This document shows positions 1-7,888 of a DNA stretch of 19,841 nucleotides, in pieces. The DNA is taken from NCBI GenBank assembly GCA_038215275.1, contig JBBQRA010000105.1:1-19841 (forward strand), read 5' to 3'. The stretch comes from Ga0077553 sp038215275 (GTDB lineage Bacteria; Acidobacteriota; Terriglobia; Bryobacterales; Bryobacteraceae). The notes beneath the pieces were generated by a model that was given only the letters and a program-made list of their open reading frames with translations, ran no database searches and was not told the origin of the DNA. How positions within the stretch are numbered: the stretch's first letter is position 1; each line of letters begins with the position of its first letter. Position numbers and translations under genes: made by a program.

Positions 1-1835
1 TTGTGATCGATACAGCCGAGATTTACGACGTACAACAGCGTGTCCAGGTCTTGCACCAGGGCATAGCGGATATCTCTCTTGCTGTCTTCGGAGTAGAGCG
101 TGGTGGAGGGCACCCAGTCCGGAGTTGAAGCCGGGAGATTCTTTTGAAAGAAAGCTTTGCCATTGATCCCGTCGGGATAGCGCCTGAGCGAGGCCGGCCG
201 GTCTTTCAGATGGGGCAGAAGGAAGGGCGCCACTGCTTCGTAGTAATCGATAAGGTTTCCCTTGGTCAGCCTTTCCGCGGGAAAATAGACTTTGTCGAGA
301 TTGGTGAGCGGGACCTCTGAACCTCGGGGAGTACTTTTCATCACGGCCTCCTTTACACATTCGCCTGGCGAGCGATCGGTCCGTATACCTAGAAAAACCG
401 GGGCGCGAAGATGGCCGCTCCCGGTCCTCTCGGCATAGCGGATCTCCGCTACGAGCGTCGGGGTAACCCAGTGCATATTGGGCTGCCATTCACCAGTGGC
501 CTTGGCAGGTTTTCGGGGCAACGCCGATGTTTTCAGAATGGCGCCGATCTCTTTTAGAGTTGCTTCGGTAAAGCCTGTTCCCACATTCCCGCACCAACGC
601 AAGTGACCTTCCTCAAAGATCCCCAAAACAAGGGCGCCGAACGAGGTCCGCTTTCCATCCGTCCAGCCGCATATCACGAATTCCTGTCGCTGCTGAAGCT
701 TTACCTTGATCCATGCTTGGCTTCGGCCAGACGAGTAATAAGAATCCAGACGTTTGGCGATCACGCCTTCCAACTCATGCTCGGCGGCCACCTCCATTAC
801 TGTCTCAGGCGATCCGACGAGCGCGGTCGAAAGTTTGAACCGGTCACTTGGTTGCAGATGCTTGACTAAGGCGGCGCGGCGTTCCCGCAGGGGGAGACCC
901 CGCAGATCCTTGCCGTTCTCGAAGAGCAGATCAAAAAGATAGAGCGATATCCCCTGCGGGCTGGGGCCATTGTGCTTCCCCGGCCACATGCGACCGAGGC
1001 GGGGCTGGATCGCCTGAAAACTGATTTTCCCGGCGGCATCCATGGCTACGATTTCCCCGTCAACCACACCAGACTTCAAACTCAGGGCCTTGGGCAAATC
1101 CAGGAGTTCGGGGAAGTACGAATTGTAGGAAAGACCGCTTCGGGATTGCATCTCCACCGCCCCGTCCTTGATCGTACAAAGGGCGCGGACGCCATCCCAC
1201 TTCACTTCATAAAGCCACTCGGGCCCGGTAGGCAATTTCACGGCAAGAGACGCGAGCATGGGCTCGATGGCCGGCTCGGGCTGAGCGATCTGTTTCTGCG
1301 TTCGTTTTGTCGCAATGCTGTAAGCGTGGTGGTCGACATTCCAGCCGGCTATGGCGTCTGCGTCCGGCGCTTTCACCAGCAGCCATTCCCGGCCTGTGGC
1401 TTTGCCGCGCATTCGGACCAAGCTGAAGGCGCCCCGGATCTTGTTCCCCTCAAGATGCAGCTTTAGGTGCCCCTTGTCCCACTGCTCCAGAGGCGTGGCG
1501 GTGCCTTCGGTTTCAAAAGGACCCGCATCCCAAAGCATCACGCTTCCGCCCCCATACTGGCCTTTGGGGATATTTCCTTCAAAGTCACCGTACGCCAGCG
1601 GATGGTCCTCTACTTCCATAGCCAGGCGCTTCAGAGAAGAGTCCATGGAAGGCCCCTTCGGAACGGCCCAGGATTTTACTACGCCGCCGATTGAGAGACG
1701 GAAATCGTAGTGGAGATGACTGGCGTCATGTCGCTGTACGAAGAATCGGCCACCCTCATGCCGTGAAGCGGTTTGCGGGCCAGGTTCGGGCGTTTTCTTG
1801 AAGTCGCGTTTCCGCTCATACTCTTTCAGGGCCAT
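1..1835 (-). CDS. ligD: LigD, multifunctional NHEJ DNA ligase D (partial, C-terminus off left edge)
   Basis: ATP-dependent DNA ligase D, which processes and seals double-strand-break ends together with Ku. The reading frame is open from an ATG at 1835-1833 to the window edge, about 611 residues. Order is PE-LIG-POL. The 3'-phosphoesterase domain (about residues 25-160) has VQRHDASHLHYDFR; H36, H42, D44 and H78 have the same spacing as the metal-binding set of Pseudomonas LigD. The ligase domain (about 190-490) holds motif I, EVKWDGVR, with nucleophile K212. The POL (archaeo-eukaryotic primase type) domain starts near residue 498 (LTNLDKVYFP) and reaches DLDTLLYVVNLGCIDH at the edge, so its catalytic Asp residues and about 200 residues lie outside. 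There is no clear Shine-Dalgarno sequence. It is divergent from ku. Identity is firm; completeness of the POL domain cannot be judged. Confidence 0.95.
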   Translation of the reverse strand, partial: MALKEYERKRDFKKTPEPGPQTASRHEGGRFFVQRHDASHLHYDFRLSIGGVVKSWAVPKGPSMDSSLKRLAMEVEDHPLAYGDFEGNIPKGQYGGGSVMLWDAGPFETEGTATPLEQWDKGHLKLHLEGNKIRGAFSLVRMRGKATGREWLLVKAPDADAIAGWNVDHHAYSIATKRTQKQIAQPEPAIEPMLASLAVKLPTGPEWLYEVKWDGVRALCTIKDGAVEMQSRSGLSYNSYFPELLDLPKALSLKSGVVDGEIVAMDAAGKISFQAIQPRLGRMWPGKHNGPSPQGISLYLFDLLFENGKDLRGLPLRERRAALVKHLQPSDRFKLSTALVGSPETVMEVAAEHELEGVIAKRLDSYYSSGRSQAWIKVKLQQRQEFVICGWTDGKRTSFGALVLGIFEEGHLRWCGNVGTGFTEATLKEIGAILKTSALPRKPAKATGEWQPNMHWVTPTLVAEIRYAERTGSGHLRAPVFLGIRTDRSPGECVKEAVMKSTPRGSEVPLTNLDKVYFPAERLTKGNLIDYYEAVAPFLLPHLKDRPASLRRYPDGINGKAFFQKNLPASTPDWVPSTTLYSEDSKRDIRYALVQDLDTLLYVVNLGCIDH

Positions 1836-1902
1836 GGGAGAAACTCAAACTCGCACTTCGATATCTAAACCTAGGAAGCAAATAGTTTGCGGAGGGTTTC
1901 CG
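1836..1902. promoter_or_regulatory. Shared ligD-ku divergent intergenic region with small palindrome
   Basis: This 67-bp gap must hold or overlap the control signals of both genes. A 13-bp palindrome, GCAAATAGTTTGC (1878-1890; 5-bp arms around TAG), directly abuts the ku ribosome-binding site GGAGGG (1891-1896), so a bound protein could block ku translation initiation or transcription. No convincing -35/-10 pair is assigned. A regulatory role is inference. Confidence 0.45.
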
Positions 1903-2760
1903 ATGGCGAGCAAAGTATGGAGCGGACATCTCACCTTCGGGCTAGTGTCATTCCCAGTACAAATGGTGACGGCGGCTCGCCGAAAGGCAGTTGACCTCGA
2001 CCTGTTACATGCCACCGACCATTCGCGGATCCGCCAGGTACTGTACTGCAAAGCCGAAGACAAGCCGCTTGAACGGAATGAAGTGGTCAAGGGTTTTCAG
2101 TACGAGAAGGATCGCTATGTGGTCGTCGATCCGAAAGATCTTGCTCAAATCAAGCCCAAGAGCGCGAAGGTGATGGAGATTCTGGAATTCGTCAACGCAG
2201 CGGAGGTTGATCCGATCTTCTTCGATACCTCGTACTACTTGCTCCCTTCAGAAGGGGGCGAGAAACCGTATACTTTGCTCTACATCGCCATGCACAGCAC
2301 GAACTATTTCGCGCTGGCAAAGATGACGATGCATCAGCGGGAGTACACGGTGGTGATTCGTTGCGGAGCCCGAGGCTTCGTTCTTCATACGATGTTCTAT
2401 GCCGATGAACTTCGAGAAGAACAGGCGTTTCGCACGGAATCCAAGCTGGTGGTACAGAAAGAACTCACTCTCGCCAAGGCGTTGATTGAGAACCTCTCGT
2501 CGACGTTCGAACCCGGCAAGTATCAGGATGACTACAGAATCCAGTTCGAGCAGCTTATCCAAGCAAAAATTAAGGGCAAAAAGATTGTCAAGGCTCCGGC
2601 GTCAATCATGGCGCCTGTAATCGATATTATGGAGGCCCTGCAGAAGAGCCTTGCCAAGAAGACGCAATCACAACTCCCGGCTCCCGAACGCAAAACTGCC
2701 GCTGTCAAGACCGCGGCAAAGAAAAATACCGCCGCAAAGCAAAAGAAGAAAGCGAGCTGA
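1903..2760 (+). CDS. ku: Ku, bacterial NHEJ DNA-end-binding protein
   Basis: Homodimeric ring protein that binds broken DNA ends and recruits LigD. The 285-residue product starts MASKVWSGHLTFGLVSFPV, the canonical bacterial Ku N-terminus, and contains the core beta-barrel signatures (LYCKAEDKPLERNEVVKGF at 48-66, YYLLPSEGGEKPYTLL at 111-126, HTMFYADELR at 162-171). Residues from about 252 form a Lys/Ala-rich tail ending KQKKKAS, the flexible basic extension seen in many Ku proteins that binds DNA. The ATG at 1903 is chosen because GGAGGG lies 6 nt upstream and it gives the family N-terminus; an in-frame start at 1798 would overlap ligD and add about 35 unrelated residues. Codon use is less C-ending than in the right half of the window. 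Identity is firm. Confidence 0.95.
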   Translation: MASKVWSGHLTFGLVSFPVQMVTAARRKAVDLDLLHATDHSRIRQVLYCKAEDKPLERNEVVKGFQYEKDRYVVVDPKDLAQIKPKSAKVMEILEFVNAAEVDPIFFDTSYYLLPSEGGEKPYTLLYIAMHSTNYFALAKMTMHQREYTVVIRCGARGFVLHTMFYADELREEQAFRTESKLVVQKELTLAKALIENLSSTFEPGKYQDDYRIQFEQLIQAKIKGKKIVKAPASIMAPVIDIMEALQKSLAKKTQSQLPAPERKTAAVKTAAKKNTAAKQKKKAS

Positions 2761-3200
2761 GGCGAATTCCTGCTGAACCGCACCGAGAGAAGAAGAATCA
2801 TCCGTGGAGTCAGCGTCCGCCCTCCCGAATCTTCTTCGCCTCGTCTTCGGCGTCACTCCATCTAGGCCAATCCCAAAAGCATCCGAAGGCAAACTGGAGC
2901 ATCTCGTTGCCAGCAGAACTCCCGCCACTCCACTCTCTCCGAAGCCGACCAGCATCGCCTCTCGGTGATCTACCCATGCCCAAACCTGCTCCTGGTTTCC
3001 GGAAAGCTCTTCGGTTTGGTACAGCATCGTTATCGACCTCTCGCCAAGGCCTTCGCCTGAAGGCGCCGTCAACACCTACGCCAGCTATCGCCAGTATCTC
3101 TTTCATGGATTTACCGTCGGCCCCGAATTTTACTGGGCCTTCATTCTCGTAATCCTTGGATAGATTCGTTCGATCCGGCCATTGCCAAGCGGGCCCCAAA
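2761..3200. other. Region without a recognisable gene between ku and the IS21 left end
   Basis: No protein family is recognised on either strand. Minus-strand reading frames stay open here (for example 3200 down to 2810, ending ...DAEDEAKKIREGGR, and another frame with LYQTEELSGNQEQVWAWVDH), but they overlap each other, lack a convincing start, and one continues into the IS21 end. This may be the eroded 3' part of a gene cut by the IS insertion. A short inverted repeat, GCCTTC-gcct-GAAGGC, lies at 3049-3064. No RNA gene or terminator with a T-run is seen. Confidence 0.3.
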
Positions 3201-3211
3201 TGTCCTCGGCA

Positions 3212-3342
3212 GATTGCGTATTCCGAGGGAATCCGATCAGCGTTCCGACGACAAACCGATCGCGATTCCGAACTGATGCCGATCACGATTCCGCGGTGAT
3301 GGCGATCACCGTTCCGACTGGAAGCCGATCACCCTCGGTTCC
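3212..3342 (+). repeat. Six 23-bp-spaced direct repeats at the IS21 left end (putative transposase-binding sites)
   Basis: Degenerate units with core GATCACGATTCCG start at 3212, 3235, 3258, 3281, 3304 and 3327, each exactly 23 bp after the last. The middle four match best (GATCAGCGTTCCG, GATCGCGATTCCG, GATCACGATTCCG, GATCACCGTTCCG); the outer two are more diverged. Multiple terminal repeats that bind IstA are an established trait of IS21-family ends. The spacing of about two helical turns would place the sites on one face of the DNA. Confidence 0.8.
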
Positions 3343-3428
3343 TTCGGAGACGTTCCGCCCCCTTGGCGAGTGCTGCGCCGGGCTAACCCACAACTGGAAT
3401 CCCCCATCCTCAATCAGGAGGATTCCCG

Positions 3429-4058
3429 TTGCCCCAACTGAGGTTGCCCATGACCAAATTCAAAACCATCCTGAGGCTTGCCAGCCTCGGGCTCTCACAA
3501 CGCCAGATCGCCCACAGCTGTCAGATCGGCCGAGCCACCATCTCTGACTACCTGGCCCAAGCCAAACAAGCCCAACTCCGCTGGCCAGACATCGCCGACT
3601 GGGACGAGGACCGCCTCCACCACGCCTTCTTCCCTACACCGAATCCCGCCGCCGTCCGTCGCAAAACTACCGAACCCGACTTCCCCTCCATCCGCCGCGA
3701 GTTCCAGGTCCATAAACACTTGACCCTGCAACTCCTCTGGGACGAATACCACCAGCAACACCCCGACGGCTACCGCTACAGCCGCTTCTGCAGCCTCTAC
3801 CGCGACTGGCTCCAACGCCAGGATTTCGTCCTCCGGCAGGAACATCGCGCCGGAGAAAAGCTCTTCGTCGACTACGCCGGCGACACCCTCCCGGTGACCA
3901 ACTCAGCCACCGGCCAACAACAGTCCGCCGCCGTCTTTGTCGCCGTCCTCGGGGCGAGTAACTACACCTTCGCCGAAGCCACCTGGACCCAGAGCCTGCC
4001 CGTCTGGATCGGTTCCCATCTGCGCGCCTTCGAATTCTTGGGCGGCGTTCCCGCATAA
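3429..4058 (+). pseudogene. istA: 5' fragment of istA (IS21-family transposase), interrupted by the RIT element
   Basis: The first 209 residues of the IS21 DDE transposase. An N-terminal helix-turn-helix lies at about 8-42 (TKFKTILRLASLGLSQRQIA), followed by a linker and the start of the RNase H-like catalytic core, including the first catalytic Asp, D148, in KLFVDYAGD. The TTG start at 3429 is preferred over the ATG at 3450: a perfect AGGAGG (3416-3421) lies 7 nt upstream, and it gives the common IstA opening MPxxRLxMxK. The native sequence ends at ...FLGGVPA; the TAA at 4056-4058 is the first three bases of the inserted element. The second catalytic Asp is in the separated fragment at 7925. 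A full IstA is usually about 500 residues. Inactive. Confidence 0.93.
4050..4055. repeat. CCCGCA, left copy of 6-bp duplicated insertion spacer
   Basis: CCCGCA belongs to istA codons P208-A209 and reappears at 7919-7924 on the other side of the RIT element. Only one copy is needed to reconstruct uninterrupted istA, so the second copy arose on insertion. Confidence 0.8.
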
Positions 4059-4111
4059 TCGTAAGCTTGCGATTAGGCGAGTAATCGTAAGGACTGGATA
4101 ATCAGAAGGAA
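4056..4111 (+). repeat. RIT left end: tandem recombinase arms plus long terminal inverted repeat
   Basis: The order is TAATCGTAAG (4056-4065), CTTGCGATTA (4066-4075), GGCGAG (4076-4081), TAATCGTAAG (4082-4091), then about 20 bp that continue the match to the inverted right end (27 of 30 from 4082). The first two arms abut head to head as a 20-bp imperfect palindrome. Arms two and three enclose a 6-bp spacer, the geometry of a tyrosine-recombinase core site. The first and third arms are identical direct repeats. Confidence 0.8.
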
Positions 4112-4114
4112 GGA

Positions 4115-4148
4115 GGGCCGAACCCCATTGTTAATTGGAATTCGGCCC
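4115..4148 (-). terminator. Probable rho-independent-like terminator after ritC
   Basis: Perfect 8-bp stem GGGCCGAA (4115-4122) / TTCGGCCC (4141-4148) with an 18-nt loop that can pair further (CCA/TGG). It lies 30 nt beyond the ritC stop. Read on the minus strand it is followed by pyrimidine-rich TCCTTCCTTCT rather than a pure T-run. It would stop transcripts leaving the recombinase operon toward istA. Confidence 0.5.
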
Positions 4149-4178
4149 TTATCAGCTGACGATAATCAGGGGCGGCTT

Positions 4179-5180
4179 TCAGAGGGCAGCTAGCCACGCC
4201 AATAGATCGGCGTCGCGTTTCCAACGGGGTGGCGCTCCCGGTCTGGCTGGTTTGTCGACCTTCTCCAGAGCCTTTCGTTTCGTCTCGACGCTGGCGCGCG
4301 CGTAGTGATTGGTCGTGTCCAGGCTGGCGTGACCGAGCCAGCTTCGAATGACCGTGACATCGACTCCTGCGGCCACAAGCCCAACGGCAGCGCTGTGTCT
4401 AAACGTGTGCGGGGAGATGTTCTTTTCAGCCAACGATGGCGCTTTCTTCGTTGCGGCTTCGACGTACTGATTCAGCTTGAACCGAACACCCGCCGCACCC
4501 AGAGGCTGACCATAGCGGTTGACGAACATTGGCTGATCTTCCGTCCGCGGGCGCCGCTTTAGGAGCGCTTTCAGGAGTGCGACGGTTTCCGGCCATAGTG
4601 GACAGATGCGCTCTTTCCGGCCTTTCCCGATGAGCCTGACATGGGCCGGCGATTCCAAGCGAAGGGCGCGCGGGCAAAGATCCAGAGCTTCTTGAATCCG
4701 TGCGCCAGTGTTGTAGAGAAGCGCGAGCAACGTATGGTCGCGTTGGCCCTCGATTTTAGTGCGGTCCGGCTGCGACAGAATCGCGGCAACCTCGTCCGTG
4801 TCCAGATAGCTGATCTCGCGTTGTGTCGCGCGCTTAACGGGAATACGCAGCACTTCCGCACACTGAGCCGCGGCCAATGGATCCCGGTCAATCAGGAATC
4901 CAAAGAAGCTCCGGAGAGCGGCCAAGCGGCAGTTCCGGGTTCCGATCGAAACCTTACGCTCCTCTTCGGCGTGTTTTAGAAAGACGAGCACTTCGGTCGC
5001 GGTCAGGTCGGGCAGACCGAGCGCCGAGACGGGCTTGCCTTTCCGCGCGGCGACGTGCCGGAGAAACAAGCGCCAGGTGTCACGATAGGAAATGACCGTG
5101 TGATGCGAGGCGTTGCGCTGCTCAATCAGCCATTGATGGAAGAATGCGTGCAGCAACGGAGACAATAGGGGCTCTTTCAT
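4179..5180 (-). CDS. ritC: RIT element tyrosine recombinase C (third gene of the trio)
   Basis: Site-specific tyrosine recombinase of 333 residues, expected to act with RitA and RitB in excision and insertion of the element. A SAM-like core-binding domain (about 8-115) precedes the catalytic domain (about 125-315). All active-site residues are present: R161 in NTGARIQEAL, H258 and R261 in HTFRHSAAVGL, H284 in WLGHASLDTTNHYA and the nucleophile Y293. The ATG at 5180 is chosen because it overlaps the ritB stop as ATGA, with GAGAAGG just upstream; an in-frame start at 5204 would overlap ritB further. Last gene of a three-gene operon, followed by a probable terminator. Family assignment is strong; the name RitC rests on gene order. 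Confidence 0.9.
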   Translation of the reverse strand: MKEPLLSPLLHAFFHQWLIEQRNASHHTVISYRDTWRLFLRHVAARKGKPVSALGLPDLTATEVLVFLKHAEEERKVSIGTRNCRLAALRSFFGFLIDRDPLAAAQCAEVLRIPVKRATQREISYLDTDEVAAILSQPDRTKIEGQRDHTLLALLYNTGARIQEALDLCPRALRLESPAHVRLIGKGRKERICPLWPETVALLKALLKRRPRTEDQPMFVNRYGQPLGAAGVRFKLNQYVEAATKKAPSLAEKNISPHTFRHSAAVGLVAAGVDVTVIRSWLGHASLDTTNHYARASVETKRKALEKVDKPARPGAPPRWKRDADLLAWLAAL

Positions 5181-6549
5181 TGGCCTTCTCCATCCGGAGT
5201 GCAAACCGCGCCGGCCCCAAACTGGCGGAATCGCTCACTGGCGTGCTGAAGCAGCTCCTGAGTTATGGTGAGGTAGACCAGTGTCGAGTTGATGTCTTTG
5301 TGGCCGAGGTATGTGGCCAGATAAGGGAGACGCGACTGCGGATTGACCCCCTCTCGATACCACGTCAGCATGCGGTTGAAGACAAAGGAATGTCGAAGGT
5401 CGTGAATGCGCGGGCCTATCTTGCCGTTCTCTGGCTTGACCCCAGCACGTCGAAGCACGCGGACCAGCAGCTTGCCGGCCATCACCTGCGAGTATCGTCC
5501 GTTCGCTTGCGGATGCCAAACAGAGGAGCGGAGGGTTCACCGGGCGCGCCACCTTGTTCACGAGCGTCGAGGTACGACCGAAGCGCGGCGGCGGCGCTGT
5601 CCGAGAGTGGCAACCGGCGCGACTTGAAAAACTTGGTCCCAGAGACCTCGATGGCTCGATCTTCCATGTCCACATCGCCCACGTTTAAGCGCACAATCTC
5701 ACCGATTCTGAGACCGGCGCAGTAGCCGAGTACCAGCATCGTGTACACCGATTGCGGCCGTAACGGCGATTTCGGAGAGGGGAGGCGCAGCGCCGTCTCC
5801 AACAGTGAATGAATCTCCTGTTCGCTAAACAGATAAGGTTGCCGGTGCCGTTTTAGCGCCTCCTGGGCGATTCTCTTGTCCCACGGAATGGTTTCGGTCA
5901 TGGGATCGGTCCGTGACAGTGCCCGGGAAAGCAATCTACCCGTGAGGTGGCACTCCAGAGCATGCTGCGGGGTAGAGCCCGCGCATGTCCACTCGCGAAT
6001 CAGTACGGTCAAGGGTTGGCCGGAAAGATCAGGCTGGCTTTGAAGGAATCGATCCAGCCTGAGCATGCGGGCCTCCTGGACGTTGTAGCGGTACCCCATC
6101 GCTTTCATGAATTCCACGTGTTCGCGCATCGTTGGGCCAAAGAAACTGCCGAAACGCGGTGTCGGCCGCAACGCTTCAAGTGCTGCCTCAAATTCCGGAG
6201 CCAGCAAAGCGCGCACGACTGGCGTGGTCGTTCGCTGACCATACTCCGTCCTTAACTTCCCGAGCGGGTTCGCTTCGATTGCGCCTTGTGTGATCGCCCA
6301 GTCCAGGAACCTGTCAACCAGACGAGCACGATGCGCGACCAGATGGAATGGCCATACCAGGATTCGGTCGTTCACCCATTCCCGTATCGTTTCCCGCGAC
6401 ATGGTTTTGTCTTCGGCATGCTCGTTAACAAAACGCAGGAATCCATTCAGGACACAGCGATAGACCTTGGACGTAGTCGGATTGCGCAAACGCAACTGCT
6501 GAACATACAGCTGTGGAATTAACTGGCTCGACGCGGATGACGGCCTCAT
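5177..6549 (-). pseudogene. ritB: RIT element tyrosine recombinase B (second of trio), single-base frameshift
   Basis: Tyrosine recombinase split over two frames. From the ATG at 6549 the first part runs to a TGA at 5482-5484, with N-terminal core-binding regions (about 1-215) and the first catalytic Arg, R281, in GYCAGLRIGEIVRL. The rest of the catalytic domain continues in another frame to 5177, with HDLRHSF (His, Arg), YLGHKDINSTLVYL (His, Tyr). The break maps to the T-run read at 5518-5520: frame one gives APLFGIRK, while the shifted frame gives VWHPQANGRYS, close to the usual 'LFWH' passage. One missing T explains it: the 1373-nt span lacks one base of a 458-codon gene. It overlaps both neighbours by 4 nt. 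This could be real decay, a sequencing error, or recoding; no good slippery heptamer is seen. Confidence 0.88.
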
Positions 6550-7796
6550 GCCTGCACCCCCACCGGGACTTCGAGGGCTATCCGACGGAGGTCTTCGGTA
6601 GCGAGCTTCAGGTAGACCAAAGTCGAATCGGAGGCGCGGTGGCCCAGTACATCGCCGATCTCTTTCAGCGTGGCAGTCGCCCGAAGCATGCTCACCGCTC
6701 GCGCGTGACGAAAGGCGTGGGGGCCGCGCTTACCCGTCGTTACAACGCCTGCGGCGTCAACCCAGCGCCGGATACACGAATACAAACTAGAGCCGTTCTC
6801 GAATGGACGATAGGGCGCGCGCGTCCGAATGAATATTTCCCGAAACGGCGTCTTCGGCCGCGCCGTCTGCAAGTACTTCAAAATCGCCTCTCCGGCCTCA
6901 GGCAGCAAAGGCAAATAGGAGGTGGCCCCCGTTTTGGTGTGATGAATCCGGATGGAGTCTTTGCGCCAATCCACGTCCTCGAGCCGAAGCGCCGCGATCT
7001 CGCCGGCGCGGGTTCCGTATTTTGCAAGCAATGTCAGGATTGCGTAATCGCGTACCCCTTTCGGCGTGCTGTCGTGGGCCGCCGCGGCCAAAATTTTGTT
7101 CACGTCCTCGGATCGAAGCGCGGAGGGAATGCTCTCGAAGGCATACAGCGTCGGAGCAATCACAGCCGTAGAGAGATCGCGCGGGGTCCTCGCAGTGGCG
7201 TGCAGCCATCGTAAGAAGCTGCGGATTTGGGTCGCGATACTCTTCAGTGACGGCCGCCGCAGTGAGCCTGCACGAGCTTTCATGTAATTGTCCACGTCGG
7301 CAACTGTAAGGAGAGCGACTGCTTCGCAGGAGGCTCGTTGCCCCAGCCACACCAAAAAACGACCTGCCTCGGCACGGCGATCAGAAACGGTGTCCGGAGC
7401 AAGGCCTCGCAACTCGGACAATGATTGGGCGTACGCGTCGCAGATTTCTCGTTGAAATGTTTCAGACGGTGTGACCGCCAGCGGCACAGGCGGCCACTGG
7501 CCCTGGATCAGACGCAAAAGCATGTGGATGCCGTTGGTATGTGAGCATCGCCAGCCTTCATAGTCAGGCGAGTGGCCGTGACGCCGGCGATACCTCCCCT
7601 TTGCCAGTCGCACGTAATGCTCGACGGTCTCCGGTTTGACAGCGGCAATCGTAAGCTTTTGCTTCGCGATGAATGTCAAAAACTTGGTTGCCTCGCTCAT
7701 CCAATGCGGCGTGGTTTTGGGAGAGTACCTCTCCTTTTCCAGATGGTCTTTGAGTAGTGAAAGCCACTTTTCGTGGCTGGTATGTGAATCGAACAT
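6546..7796 (-). CDS. ritA: RIT element tyrosine recombinase A (first of trio)
   Basis: Tyrosine recombinase of 416 residues, first gene of the operon. An extended N-terminal region (about 1-105) and a core-binding domain (about 112-205) precede the catalytic domain (about 225-405). The active site is complete: R263 in KYGTRAGEIAAL, H360 and R363 in HAFRHARAV, H386 in VLGHRASDSTLVYLK and Y395. The ATG at 7796 has GGAGG 5 nt upstream (7802-7806), the clearest ribosome-binding site in the element. Its TGA overlaps the ritB ATG as ATGA, so translation is probably coupled down the trio. With ritB broken, the element may be immobile unless another copy supplies RitB. Confidence 0.9.
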   Translation of the reverse strand: MFDSHTSHEKWLSLLKDHLEKERYSPKTTPHWMSEATKFLTFIAKQKLTIAAVKPETVEHYVRLAKGRYRRRHGHSPDYEGWRCSHTNGIHMLLRLIQGQWPPVPLAVTPSETFQREICDAYAQSLSELRGLAPDTVSDRRAEAGRFLVWLGQRASCEAVALLTVADVDNYMKARAGSLRRPSLKSIATQIRSFLRWLHATARTPRDLSTAVIAPTLYAFESIPSALRSEDVNKILAAAAHDSTPKGVRDYAILTLLAKYGTRAGEIAALRLEDVDWRKDSIRIHHTKTGATSYLPLLPEAGEAILKYLQTARPKTPFREIFIRTRAPYRPFENGSSLYSCIRRWVDAAGVVTTGKRGPHAFRHARAVSMLRATATLKEIGDVLGHRASDSTLVYLKLATEDLRRIALEVPVGVQA

Positions 7797-7862
7797 GTGT
7801 GCCTCCAGGCTGAGGCCCAGAGTCGCACGCGACTTGTTATGGCAAGGAGATCGGATTGCGAA

Positions 7863-7887
7863 CGCCGTCTTTACTACTCGGACGGCG
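7863..7887. repeat. Inverted repeat upstream of ritA near RIT right end
   Basis: A 7-bp perfect stem, CGCCGTC (7863-7869) / GACGGCG (7881-7887), with an 11-nt loop lies between the right terminal arm and ritA. It could shield ritA from outside promoters, be a recombinase accessory site, or act in regulation. No T-run follows, so a terminator is not claimed. Confidence 0.4.
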
Positions 7888-7888
7888 G

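Noticed and set aside
603..1710. Several plus-strand open frames antisense to ligD
   Set aside because: The minus strand encodes a continuous LigD with recognisable PE, ligase and POL motifs; the plus frames match no family and overlap each other.
1798..1902. Longer N-terminus for Ku starting at 1798
   Set aside because: It would overlap the ligD start and add non-conserved residues; the ATG at 1903 has a strong ribosome-binding site and the family N-terminus.
3212..3342. Possible CRISPR-like array
   Set aside because: The units are degenerate, contiguous at 23 bp without unique spacers, and sit at the end of an IS21 element upstream of istA.
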